Shown here: piece after piece, positions 1-7,224 of the stretch | How the letters are laid out: every line of letters begins with the position of its first letter | Position numbering within the stretch: the stretch's first letter is position 1 | NCBI RefSeq assembly: GCF_002407065.1 | Contig: NZ_CP023564.1 | Span: 2,728,001 to 2,792,000 of the forward strand | DNA from: Brachybacterium ginsengisoli | Lineage (GTDB): Bacteria; Actinomycetota; Actinomycetes; Actinomycetales; Dermabacteraceae | Length of the DNA: 64,000 nucleotides | Direction: 5' to 3' | Translations under genes and position numbers: made by a program | Notes under the pieces: model-generated | The model's database searches: none | Told to the model about the DNA's origin: nothing | The model's input: the letters and a program-made list of their open reading frames with translations, nothing else

Positions 1-267
1 TCGCTCAGCGGCATGGACTGCTCCGGCCTGGTGAACTACGCCTACCGCTCCGCCGGCATCAGCATCCCGCGCACCTCGAGCCAGATCGCCAACGCCGGCA
101 CCTGGATCTCGCAGTCCTCGGCTCAGCCCGGCGACATCGTGGTCTGGTCCGGCCACGTCGCGATCTACGCCGGCAACGGCCAGATCATCGACGCCTCCGG
201 ATCCAAGCGCGTCGTCACCGAGCGCGCCATCTGGGGCAACCCGATCGGCTTCGTGACCTACCGCTGA
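1..267 (+). CDS. NlpC/P60 family endopeptidase, C-terminal part
   Basis: The reading frame is open at the left window edge, so only the last 88 codons are present. They hold the core of an NlpC/P60 cysteine peptidase: the MDCSGLVNYAY motif with the nucleophile Cys, and GHVAIYAGNG with the catalytic His, followed by a short end. Such enzymes are exported and cut gamma-D-Glu-diaminopimelate-type bonds in peptidoglycan stem peptides. The domain resembles the end of the second NlpC/P60 protein at 41173-42114 (shared AQPGD and GIYAGNG-type blocks), so the organism has at least two paralogues. The N-terminal part (signal peptide, any LysM or coiled coil) lies outside the window. Confidence 0.9.
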   Translation, partial: SLSGMDCSGLVNYAYRSAGISIPRTSSQIANAGTWISQSSAQPGDIVVWSGHVAIYAGNGQIIDASGSKRVVTERAIWGNPIGFVTYR

Positions 268-283
268 TCCTCGGCCCCTCGAG

Positions 284-320
284 CGACGGCCCGACACCCT
301 CCCAGGGTGTCGGGCCGTCG
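284..320 (+). terminator. hairpin terminator after the NlpC/P60 gene
   Basis: A perfect 17-bp GC-rich inverted repeat (284-300 with 304-320) encloses a 3-nt loop. It starts 17 nt after the stop codon. No T-tract follows, as for most hairpins in this window. It may also serve the convergent reductase gene that ends at 339. Confidence 0.75.
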
Positions 321-338
321 CCGTCGTCAGGGTGCCGC

Positions 339-926
339 TCAGCCGCGCAGCGGACGGTAGACGCGCCCGAGGGCGGCCTCGGCCCCCGGGATCCGCTCGA
401 CGAGCTCCCAGCGGACGACCCGCCCTCCCGGCACCGCGAAGGCGCGGGTGCCGTCCCCCAGGAACACCGGCGCAGAGAAGATCTGCAGCTCGTCGATGAG
501 GTCGTGCTCGAGCGCCTGACGACCGATGTCCGCGCTGATGATCTGGATGTCCCGTCCGTCGGCGATCTGCTGGGCACGGCCCACCGCCTCGACGATGTCG
601 ACGTCGAGGGCGGTCACCTGCGGATCGTCGGCGAGCTCCAGGGGCCGGTGGGTCAGGATCAGCTCGGTGCCGGACCAGGCCCCGCCGTACGCCTCAGCGG
701 TCAGCTCGTCACGCTCGGCGGCCTGGGCCCGGGCGGCGTCGTAGCCGCGGCGGCCCGAGATGATCACGCCCACCGGCTCCGCGAGCTTCGCCACGACGTC
801 GCCGTCCATGCGCGGCAGCGTCTCCATCCAGGACATGTCATGGTCGGGACCGGTGATGAAGCCGTCCAGGCTGACCGTGAACCCCCAGGTCACCTTGCTC
901 CTTACGGGTGCTTCCGAGCTCATCAT
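339..926 (-). CDS. RibD C-terminal/dihydrofolate reductase-like family protein
   Basis: A 195-residue protein of the RibD_C/DHFR-like fold, a stand-alone family of putative NAD(P)H-dependent reductases of unknown substrate. Visible family marks are the N-terminal strand with VSLDGFITGPDHD, the ISGRRGYDA block in the middle, the LIDELQIFSAPVFLGDGTR stretch near the end and a final positively charged strand. The start at 926 (Met-Met-Ser) was chosen because a GAGGAG ribosome site lies about 7 nt upstream; the frame is open further upstream, but that stretch is low-complexity Arg/Gly sequence. It stands alone, convergent with the NlpC/P60 gene and downstream of the trigger factor terminator. Confidence 0.8.
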   Translation of the reverse strand: MMSSEAPVRSKVTWGFTVSLDGFITGPDHDMSWMETLPRMDGDVVAKLAEPVGVIISGRRGYDAARAQAAERDELTAEAYGGAWSGTELILTHRPLELADDPQVTALDVDIVEAVGRAQQIADGRDIQIISADIGRQALEHDLIDELQIFSAPVFLGDGTRAFAVPGGRVVRWELVERIPGAEAALGRVYRPLRG

Positions 927-991
927 GGGATATCTCCTCGCGGCGCTGCGGGGACCTCCGGAAGGCCCGTGGCAGCGAGTCTCCCACCGAC

Positions 992-1056
992 GAGGACGGG
1001 CCGCCACCCCCGAAGGGATGACGGCCCGTCCTCATGCAGCGCCCCTAGGAGGGGCG
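992..1056 (-). terminator. double hairpin terminator of trigger factor
   Basis: Read on the minus strand just after the trigger factor stop codon: first a short stem (1040-1046 with 1050-1056), then a 12-bp stem (992-1003 with 1022-1033). Both are GC-rich without a clear T-tract. Confidence 0.6.
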
Positions 1057-1061
1057 GCGGG

Positions 1062-2600
1062 TCACTCGGTCTCGGTCGCCTCGGCGGCCTCGTCCTTCGA
1101 CGCCGCGGCCTTCTTGGCCGGAGCCTTCTTGGCGGCGGGCTTCTTGGCCGGAGCCTTCTTCGCAGGCGCCTTCTCCTCGGCGGCCTCGTCAGCCTCATCC
1201 TTCGAGGCCGCGGCCTTCTTGGCCGGAGCCTTCTTGGCGGCGGGCTTCTTGGCCGGAGCCTTCTTCGCAGGCGCCTTCTTCTCCGCGGGCTCCTCCTCGG
1301 AGGTCTCCCCCTCGGCGTCCTCGTCCTCAGCGCCCTTCAGGCCCAGGTCGAGCACCTCACCGGAGGCGTTCTTCACGACGACCTCCGCGAGGACGACGTC
1401 GAGCGCCTTGGAGCGCTGGACCTCGGAGAAGATCTGCTCGAGCTGACCGGACTGCGCGAGCATCTGCAGGAGCTGGTTGGGCTCGATGCCGTACTGCGCG
1501 GACAGCTGGGTCATGTAGCTCATGAGGTCGTTCTGGTCGACCTGCACCTCGCGGGTGCCGTTGATCTCGTCGAGCAGGAACTGGGCGCGGACAGCCTTCT
1601 CGGTGTCCTCGCGGATCTCCTCGCCGTGGGGATCGCCGGCCTCCTTGCCCTCGTTCTCGAGGTGGGAGGTGATCTCGTCCTCGACGAGCTGCTCCGGGAC
1701 CGGGATCTCGAGCTCCTCCAGGAGCTTCTCGAGAAGGGCGTTGCGGGCCAGGGCCACGCGGTTGCCCTCGGCGTCGGCGGCGGCCTGCTTCTTCAGGTCG
1801 TCCTTGAGCTCGTCGATGGTGTCGAACTCGGAGGCCATCTCGGCGAACTCGTCGTCGGCCTCGGGCAGCTCGCGCACCTTGACGGACTGCGCGGTGACCT
1901 TGACCTGGGCGGTCTCGCCCGCACGGTCGCCACCGGCGAGCGCGGACTCGAAGGTGGTGGTCTCCTCGGCGGAGAGCCCCACGAGCGCCTCGTCGAGGCC
2001 CTCGAGCATGTTGCCCTCACCGATCTGGTAGGAGACGCCCTCGACGGACTCGATCTCCTCGTCCTCGATGGTCGCGACCATGTCGAGGGAGACGAAGTCG
2101 CCGTCCTGGGCGGGGCGGTCGACTCCCACGAGGGTGCCGAAGCGCTCGCGCAGCTCGGTCAGGCGCACCTCGACGGCGTCCTCGTCGACCTCGGGCTCCT
2201 CGATCTCGACCTCATAGGTCGAGAACTCGGGCAGCGCGATCTCGGGGCGCACGTCCTGCTCGACGGTGAAGAGGAGGTTGCCCTCCTCGGAGCCGTCCAG
2301 GCCGGGGACCTCGACGACCTCGACCTCGGGACGACCGACGGGCTTGATCTCCGCCTCGGCCGCGGCCTTCTGGTAGAAGTCGGGCAGGGAGTCGTTGACG
2401 GCCTCCTGCATGATCGCGGGGCGGCCGAAGCGCTGCTCGACGAGCTTGGAGGGGACCTTGCCCTTGCGGAAGCCCGGGATCTGCACCTGGTCGGCGATCT
2501 TCGTGATGGCGGCCTCAACGGCCGGCTTGAGCTCGTCGAAGGGCACCTCGACGGTGAGCTTCACCCGGGTGGGGCTGAGCTTCTCGGACTCGGTCTTCAC
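1062..2600 (-). CDS. tig: trigger factor, ribosome-associated chaperone/PPIase
   Basis: Trigger factor binds ribosomal protein L23 and shields nascent chains. The N-terminal ribosome-binding domain carries the signature GFRKGKVP near residue 45; an FKBP-type PPIase domain spans roughly residues 150-245, and the helical C-terminal arms run to about residue 415. At 512 residues it is longer than usual (about 430-460). The excess is a tail from about residue 424: an acidic stretch, then two copies of a Lys/Ala/Pro segment of the KKAPAKK type, each closing with AAASKDEA. The two copies derive from a 105-bp tandem duplication in the DNA. The start is GTG at 2600 with a GGGAG site upstream. The usual clpP partner is not within the window. 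Confidence 0.97.
   Translation of the reverse strand: MKTESEKLSPTRVKLTVEVPFDELKPAVEAAITKIADQVQIPGFRKGKVPSKLVEQRFGRPAIMQEAVNDSLPDFYQKAAAEAEIKPVGRPEVEVVEVPGLDGSEEGNLLFTVEQDVRPEIALPEFSTYEVEIEEPEVDEDAVEVRLTELRERFGTLVGVDRPAQDGDFVSLDMVATIEDEEIESVEGVSYQIGEGNMLEGLDEALVGLSAEETTTFESALAGGDRAGETAQVKVTAQSVKVRELPEADDEFAEMASEFDTIDELKDDLKKQAAADAEGNRVALARNALLEKLLEELEIPVPEQLVEDEITSHLENEGKEAGDPHGEEIREDTEKAVRAQFLLDEINGTREVQVDQNDLMSYMTQLSAQYGIEPNQLLQMLAQSGQLEQIFSEVQRSKALDVVLAEVVVKNASGEVLDLGLKGAEDEDAEGETSEEEPAEKKAPAKKAPAKKPAAKKAPAKKAAASKDEADEAAEEKAPAKKAPAKKPAAKKAPAKKAAASKDEAAEATETE
1096..1305 (-). repeat. 105-bp tandem duplication in the tig tail
   Basis: Two adjacent 105-nt units (1096-1200 and 1201-1305) encode 35 residues each. 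From 1102 to 1174 the first copy matches 1207-1279 over 73 nt with no mismatch; the remainder differs slightly. Each unit is itself built of shorter repeats encoding Ala-Pro-Ala-Lys-Lys. The near identity implies recent duplication or ongoing conversion. Confidence 0.9.
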
Positions 2601-2684
2601 TGGTCAGGTCTCCCTGTGGATGGACATCGGATGGACGTTTCTGGCGGCGCACCGGGGCCCGCACGGCGGCGACCCGGTGCGGAG

Positions 2685-2758
2685 TCGGGGTGACAGGATT
2701 TGAACCTGCGACTTCCCGCTCCCAAAGCGGGTGCTCTACCAAGCTGAGCTACACCCCG
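2685..2758 (-). tRNA. tRNA-Pro (anticodon UGG)
   Basis: On the minus strand the 74-nt cloverleaf has a 7-bp acceptor stem (CGGGGTG with CACCCCG), discriminator A, a D-arm with AGCTTGGTAGAGC, an anticodon stem CCCGC/GCGGG holding the loop TTTGGGA (anticodon TGG) and the T-loop GGTTCAAATCC. The 3' CCA is not encoded. It lies between tig and tRNA-Gly. Confidence 0.96.
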
Positions 2759-2895
2759 GAGGGCAACCCAGGGGATATTACCCGGTCCCCGTGCATGGTG
2801 CCCGGATACGAGCGGGAGGCTGTGAGCAGATGCATGTCGGCTGTGCCACTGCGGATGTGCTCCGAGGCCGCTGATCTGGTTCAATGGTGCGGCAC

Positions 2896-2966
2896 GCGGG
2901 CGTAGCTCAATGGTAGAGCCTCAGTCTTCCAAACTGATTACGCGGGTTCGATTCCCGTCGCCCGCT
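2896..2966 (+). tRNA. tRNA-Gly (anticodon UCC)
   Basis: A 71-nt cloverleaf with a 7-bp acceptor stem GCGGGCG/CGCCCGC, D-arm AGCTCAATGGTAGAGC, anticodon loop CTTCCAA (anticodon TCC) and T-arm CGGGTTCGATTCCCG. The CCA end is not encoded. It is divergent from tRNA-Pro, 137 nt away, and is followed directly by a strong hairpin. Confidence 0.96.
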
Positions 2967-2972
2967 CCCGTT

Positions 2973-3011
2973 GACGAAGCCGCGGCATCCTGGGGATGCC
3001 GCGGCTTCGTC
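2973..3011 (+). terminator. hairpin terminator after tRNA-Gly
   Basis: A perfect 18-bp inverted repeat (2973-2990 with 2994-3011) around a 3-nt loop, starting 6 nt after the tRNA end; only a few T residues follow. Confidence 0.85.
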
Positions 3012-3127
3012 GTTCCTCAGGGCGCGTTCGAGAGCCCCGGCGTCGCGGACGGCGCGCGAGTCGCGCCCCGTCCCACCGTGGCCGAATCCCGCTGGTGCCC
3101 CAGGCCCGAGCGCGGTTCACTGGAGTC

Positions 3128-4663
3128 ATGGACACGATGACCGATGATGAGCGCTTCGCCGCGATCCGCGCGAGGGACACCCGTTTCGACGGCATGTTCT
3201 TCACCTGCGTGCGCTCCACCGGGATCTTCTGCCGCCCCTCCTGCCCCGCGCGGACCCCGCACCGGGCCGGGGTCGAGTTCGTCCCGTCGGCCGCGGCGGC
3301 GGTCGCCGCCGGGTACCGGGCGTGCAAACGCTGTGGGCCGACGGCCCCGCCCGGCAGCCCCGACGCGGATCCGGCCGGATCGCTCGCGGGCCGCGCGCTG
3401 CGGCTCATCGATGCCGGCGCGCTGGACGAGGACGGCACCGTTCCGGAGCTCGCGCGCCGTCTCGCCGTCTCCGAGCGCACCCTCCACCGAGCCCTGGTGG
3501 GGGCGACCGGTGCCGGAGCGCTCGCCCATGCGCGGATCCGTCGGGCCCGTCGGGCGCATGAGCTCGTGGTGGGCTCCGTGCTGCCGCTGGCGACCATCGC
3601 CCACGCCTCGGGCTTCGGCAGCGAGCGCCAGTTCCACGACACCTTCTCCCGCCTGTTCGGGCACGCTCCCTCGGTGGTGCGAGAGCGCTCCGCCGCCGGA
3701 GGGGCTCGGGCCGACGACGGGGCCGTCGTGCTCACCGCCCAGCTGGCGGTGCGCCATCCCTTCGACGGGGCCGGGCTCGCCGCCTGGTTCGCCCACCGCG
3801 CGGTGCCGGGTGTGGAGGAGGTCGAGGGACTGCGATGGACCCGCGCCGTGCACCTCCCCCACGGGCCCGGGGTGCTCGAGGTCGATCTCGGCGCCCCGGA
3901 TCCGCGCCCGTTGCCCCTCACCCTCCGACTCTCGGACCTCCGGGACCACGCCGCAGCGATCTCGCTGACCCGTCGGCTGCTGGATCTCGACGCCGATCCC
4001 GTCGGGATCGACGAAGGGCTCGGCCGGGCGCTGCCGGCGCTCGGCCCGCTGCTCGTGGCTCGGCCCGGGGTGCGCCTGCCCGGCACCTCGACCCTCGCCG
4101 AGGCTCTGCTGTGGGCGATCACCGGGCAGCAGATCTCGACCGTCCAGGCCCGCACGATGCTCACCCGCGCCACCGACCTGCTCACCACTCCCCTGCCGCC
4201 GGCGCTGCGCACCGGCACCGTGGACCGCCTGCCGGTCGATCCGGCGAGAGCCGCCGACCGCGTGGAGGACTGGTTCCGCGGGCCCCGCGCCCGGGCCCGG
4301 ACCCTGCACGATGCGGTCGGCGAGATCGCGGGCGCGGGCCTCGACGCGGCGCCGGACATCGACGAGCTGCGGGGCCGGCTGCTGGCGCTGCGCGGCGTGG
4401 GCCCCTGGACGGCCGACTACGTCCTGCTGCGCGGAGCACGGGCGATCGACGTGGCTCCCGCCCGCGACGTCGCGCTGCTCGCCGCGGCCCGCGACCTGGG
4501 GCTCGCCGAGGACCACGACGAGCTGCAGCAGGCCCTGGCGACCGCCTCGCCCTGGCGCTCCTACGCCGCCCTGCATCTGTGGCAGCACCAGGCGCAGCTG
4601 CGCCGCTCCTCGCCGACCTCCGCATCCCCTGCACGACCCGTCCCGGAAGGACAGAATCCATGA
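3128..4663 (+). CDS. alkA: Ada-AlkA fusion: methylphosphotriester sensor/AraC-type HTH/3-methyladenine glycosylase
   Basis: A 511-residue three-part repair protein. Residues 20-72 form the Ada zinc module with Cys35, Cys39, Cys66 and Cys69; Cys35 aligns with the residue that takes methyl from phosphotriesters. Residues about 85-180 form an AraC-type helix-turn-helix. The rest is an AlkA glycosylase: an N-terminal beta domain and a helix-hairpin-helix with GVGPWTADYVLLRG (from residue 423) and the catalytic Asp447 in PARDVAL. The fusion thus senses methylated DNA, can activate its own operon and excises alkylated bases. ogt follows with a 4-nt ATGA overlap, the same pairing as alkA-ogt of M. 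tuberculosis. The start chosen is ATG 3128; Met at 3137 is possible. Confidence 0.93.
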   Translation: MDTMTDDERFAAIRARDTRFDGMFFTCVRSTGIFCRPSCPARTPHRAGVEFVPSAAAAVAAGYRACKRCGPTAPPGSPDADPAGSLAGRALRLIDAGALDEDGTVPELARRLAVSERTLHRALVGATGAGALAHARIRRARRAHELVVGSVLPLATIAHASGFGSERQFHDTFSRLFGHAPSVVRERSAAGGARADDGAVVLTAQLAVRHPFDGAGLAAWFAHRAVPGVEEVEGLRWTRAVHLPHGPGVLEVDLGAPDPRPLPLTLRLSDLRDHAAAISLTRRLLDLDADPVGIDEGLGRALPALGPLLVARPGVRLPGTSTLAEALLWAITGQQISTVQARTMLTRATDLLTTPLPPALRTGTVDRLPVDPARAADRVEDWFRGPRARARTLHDAVGEIAGAGLDAAPDIDELRGRLLALRGVGPWTADYVLLRGARAIDVAPARDVALLAAARDLGLAEDHDELQQALATASPWRSYAALHLWQHQAQLRRSSPTSASPARPVPEGQNP

Positions 4664-5205
4664 CCCCCACGACCTCCAGCGCCCAGACTCCGGAGTCCTC
4701 GCGCACCACCGGTTCCGGGCCTCGCCACCGTCGCGTCGCCACCCCCCTGGGCGTGTACCTGATCGCCGCCGAGGGCGATGCGCTCGTCGGCGTCTGGCGA
4801 CTGGACCAGTCCCACTTCCCGCGCCCGGAGCGGCTCGGCTCCGCGGTCACAGGGACGGACCCGCTGCTCGATGCCGCCGAACGGCAGCTGCTGGACTACC
4901 TCGACGGCGCTCGCGAGGGCTTCGACCTCCCCCTGGACGCCCGGGGCACGGACTTCCAGCGTGAGGTCTGGGCGCAGCTGCGCACGATCCCGCGCGGTTC
5001 GACGACCACCTACGGCGAGATCGCCCGGGCGCTGGACCGCCCGCGGGCGGCGCAGGCCGTCGGCGCCGCCGTCGGCTCGAATCCGCTGTCGATCGTGGTC
5101 CCCTGCCATCGGGTGCTGGGCAGCGCGGGGGCGATGACCGGATACGCCGGGGGGATCGAGACCAAACAGGCACTGCTGCTGCTCGAGGGCGCCACGCTCG
5201 CGTGA
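4660..5205 (+). CDS. ogt: methylated-DNA--protein-cysteine methyltransferase
   Basis: A 181-residue Ogt/MGMT suicide enzyme that moves the methyl group of O6-methylguanine onto its own cysteine. The active-site motif is PCHRVLG with Cys149; TTTYGEIARAL upstream matches the helix-turn-helix and arginine-finger part of the family, and GYAGGIETKQALLLLEG closes the domain. The first ~20 residues are a Ser/Thr-rich extension. The start codon overlaps the alkA stop, and GGAAGG lies upstream, so the two repair activities are translationally coupled. Confidence 0.95.
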   Translation: MTPTTSSAQTPESSRTTGSGPRHRRVATPLGVYLIAAEGDALVGVWRLDQSHFPRPERLGSAVTGTDPLLDAAERQLLDYLDGAREGFDLPLDARGTDFQREVWAQLRTIPRGSTTTYGEIARALDRPRAAQAVGAAVGSNPLSIVVPCHRVLGSAGAMTGYAGGIETKQALLLLEGATLA

Positions 5206-5211
5206 CACCAT
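5206..5211 (+). promoter_or_regulatory. -10 element, leaderless promoter of the aminotransferase gene
   Basis: CACCAT ends 6 nt before the ATG at 5218; no Shine-Dalgarno sequence is present. It overlaps the end of ogt, so the aminotransferase may also be read from the alkA-ogt transcript. Confidence 0.4.
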
Positions 5212-5217
5212 GAGGCC

Positions 5218-6432
5218 ATGACCGTGCCCGATTCGCCGCAGCAGCCGTACCGCTTCCCCGTCGCCGCCCGTTACGCGGGGATGGAGTCCTCCCCGCTGAA
5301 GGACATCTTCGCCCTCGCCGCCCTCGACGGCGTGACCTCCTTCGCCGGCGGCATCCCGGACCCGGACCTGTTCGCTCTCGAGGACGTCACCGCGGCGTAC
5401 GACTGGGTGCTCAGCCACCAGGGCCATCGCGCGCTGCAGTACGGCGTGAGCGAGGGCGAGGTCGAGCTGCGGGAGCAGGCCGCGCGCCGGCTCTCCCGCG
5501 ATCTGCCGACCGACGCCTCCCAGATCCGGGTCACCTCCGGATCCCAGGAGGGGTTGTTCGTGGTGGCGCAGGCGATGCTCGAGCCCGGTGACGTGGTGCT
5601 GGTCGAGTCCCCCACCTACCTCGCGGCGGTCCAGGCGTTCTCCGTCCACGGCGCCCGGATGATCGGGGTCGACACCGACGACGACGGCGTGATCCCCGAG
5701 GCCCTCGAGGAGGCGATCCGCATCCACCATCCGCGGATGGTGTACCTGATCCCCACCTTCCAGAACCCGACCGGCCGCACCATGCCCGTCGAGCGCCGGC
5801 AGGCGGTGGCCGAGGTGCTGCAGCGCACCGACGTGCCGCTGATCGAGGACGACCCCTATGGCGCCCTGAGCTTCACGGGATCCACCTGGGCCCCGATCGC
5901 CGCGCTGCCCGGGATGAGCGAGCGCACGATCCTGCTGAACTCGATGAGCAAGCTGATGAGCCCCGGGGTGCGGATCGGCTGGATGCGCGCCGAGGGCACG
6001 ATCCTGGACACCCTCGCGGTCGCCAAGGCCGCGATCTCGATGCAGTCCTCGGTGGTGGACCAGCTCACCGTCGCCCGCTACCTCGAGACCGCGGACCTCG
6101 ACGCCCACGTCGCGCGCGTCAGCGGGGTCTACCGCGAGCGCCGGGACGCGATGGCGGCGGCGATCGCCCCGGTGCTCCCCGACGGCGCGCACGTCACCCA
6201 TCCCGAGGGTGGGATGTTCCTGTGGGCGGCGCTCGGCGAGGGGTACGACGCGCAGGTCATGCTCGCCGATGCCGTCGCGGCCGGGGTCGCCTACCTCCCG
6301 GGCTGGTCCTTCTTCGCCGACCACCCGGACCGGTCGACGATGCGCCTGAGCTTCGTGACCCACTCCCCCGCGGTCATCGACGACGCGATCGGGCGCCTGG
6401 GCGAGGTCATCGCCGCTCACCCCCGGAGCTGA
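5218..6432 (+). CDS. PLP-dependent aminotransferase, fold type I (LysN/2-aminoadipate class)
   Basis: A 404-residue class I/II aminotransferase without a DNA-binding domain. Seen in order: the glycine-rich SFAGGIPDPDLF near the N-terminus, LQYGVSEGEVELREQ, the cofactor loop SGSQEGL, YLIPTFQNPTGRTM, the Asp/Tyr pair in EDDPYGALSF, and the Schiff-base Lys245 in SMSKLMSPGVRIGW. Close relatives act on 2-aminoadipate, aromatic or branched-chain amino acids; the sequence alone does not fix the substrate. It is a single gene 12 nt behind ogt and convergent with the methyltransferase gene at 6464. Confidence 0.88.
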   Translation: MTVPDSPQQPYRFPVAARYAGMESSPLKDIFALAALDGVTSFAGGIPDPDLFALEDVTAAYDWVLSHQGHRALQYGVSEGEVELREQAARRLSRDLPTDASQIRVTSGSQEGLFVVAQAMLEPGDVVLVESPTYLAAVQAFSVHGARMIGVDTDDDGVIPEALEEAIRIHHPRMVYLIPTFQNPTGRTMPVERRQAVAEVLQRTDVPLIEDDPYGALSFTGSTWAPIAALPGMSERTILLNSMSKLMSPGVRIGWMRAEGTILDTLAVAKAAISMQSSVVDQLTVARYLETADLDAHVARVSGVYRERRDAMAAAIAPVLPDGAHVTHPEGGMFLWAALGEGYDAQVMLADAVAAGVAYLPGWSFFADHPDRSTMRLSFVTHSPAVIDDAIGRLGEVIAAHPRS

Positions 6433-6463
6433 ACACCTCAGGGCGCGAGCGGGCGCGGCCTGC

Positions 6464-7168
6464 TCAGCCGGCGGGCTTCTGCCAGAGCAGCGTCGAGCGG
6501 AATCCCTGACGCCGGCGCAGCACCGCCCCGGGCAGCAGAGGTCGTGCCCGCTCCCGCAGCTCGCCGAAGGACCAGGCGGGATCCCGCACGGGCATCGCGT
6601 GCTCGGCGGGTGCCGTCGGCTGCGCGACCCGGGGGTGCTTCACGACGCCGATCAGCGGGTTGGTCAGCGCGTTGCCGACATCCCAGGCGTGATCGAACGC
6701 GGTCTCGGGCGTGGTGAGCGTGGCGACCAGCAGGCGTCCGCCGGGGCGCAGCAGGTCCCGGGCGTCGCGCAGCGCCGTCTCGAGCGGCATGTGGTGCAGC
6801 GAGGCGACCATCGTGATGGCGTCGTAGGAGCCGCCCGCCGCCGTGCTCCTGCGCTCGGCGGCGTGCTCCTCGAGCGTCCGCCGGTGGATCCGCACTCCGG
6901 GCAGCTCCTGGCAGCGCCGAGCCGCGGTGTCCACCATGCCCTGGTCGGGGTCGATGCCGTCCACCTCCCGGGCACGGGTCGACAGGGCGAGCAGGAGGTC
7001 GCCCGCCCCGCAGCCCACGTCCAGGACCCGCTGGCAGCCCTTCGGCAGGGAGCGCAGGATCCAGGGGTGGAAGTGGACGTTGTGATTCCACGGATGACGG
7101 TCGTTGAGGGTGCGCAGCATGCGACCCGCCCGGCGGATCACCGGGTTCGGTGTGGTGCGGATGTTCAT
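6464..7168 (-). CDS. class I SAM-dependent methyltransferase
   Basis: A 234-residue small-molecule methyltransferase of the UbiE/type 11 group. Motif I is VLDVGCGAGDLLLAL, the acidic end of strand 2 is DGIDPDQGMV, and ITMVASLHHMPLE corresponds to motif II. The ATG at 7168 has GAGGAG about 9 nt upstream. The substrate cannot be told. It lies downstream of the ABC transporter pair on the same strand, 56 nt from the permease, and could be the last gene of that operon. Confidence 0.85.
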   Translation of the reverse strand: MNIRTTPNPVIRRAGRMLRTLNDRHPWNHNVHFHPWILRSLPKGCQRVLDVGCGAGDLLLALSTRAREVDGIDPDQGMVDTAARRCQELPGVRIHRRTLEEHAAERRSTAAGGSYDAITMVASLHHMPLETALRDARDLLRPGGRLLVATLTTPETAFDHAWDVGNALTNPLIGVVKHPRVAQPTAPAEHAMPVRDPAWSFGELRERARPLLPGAVLRRRQGFRSTLLWQKPAG

Positions 7169-7224
7169 GGAAGGTCTCTCCTCGGTCTCGTCCCAGCCCG
7201 TCAGCGCTCTCAGCCCGTCGTCGC

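Noticed and set aside
1096-1305. CRISPR-like direct repeats.
   Set aside because: The two units are adjacent, without spacers, and encode in-frame protein repeats.
504-2693. Plus-strand frame opposite the trigger factor gene.
   Set aside because: Antisense to tig, and its repeats mirror the KAPAKK tail.
3128-3136. Start of the Ada-AlkA gene further upstream in the open frame from 2996.
   Set aside because: That extension would run through the tRNA-Gly terminator and is Arg-rich without family similarity.
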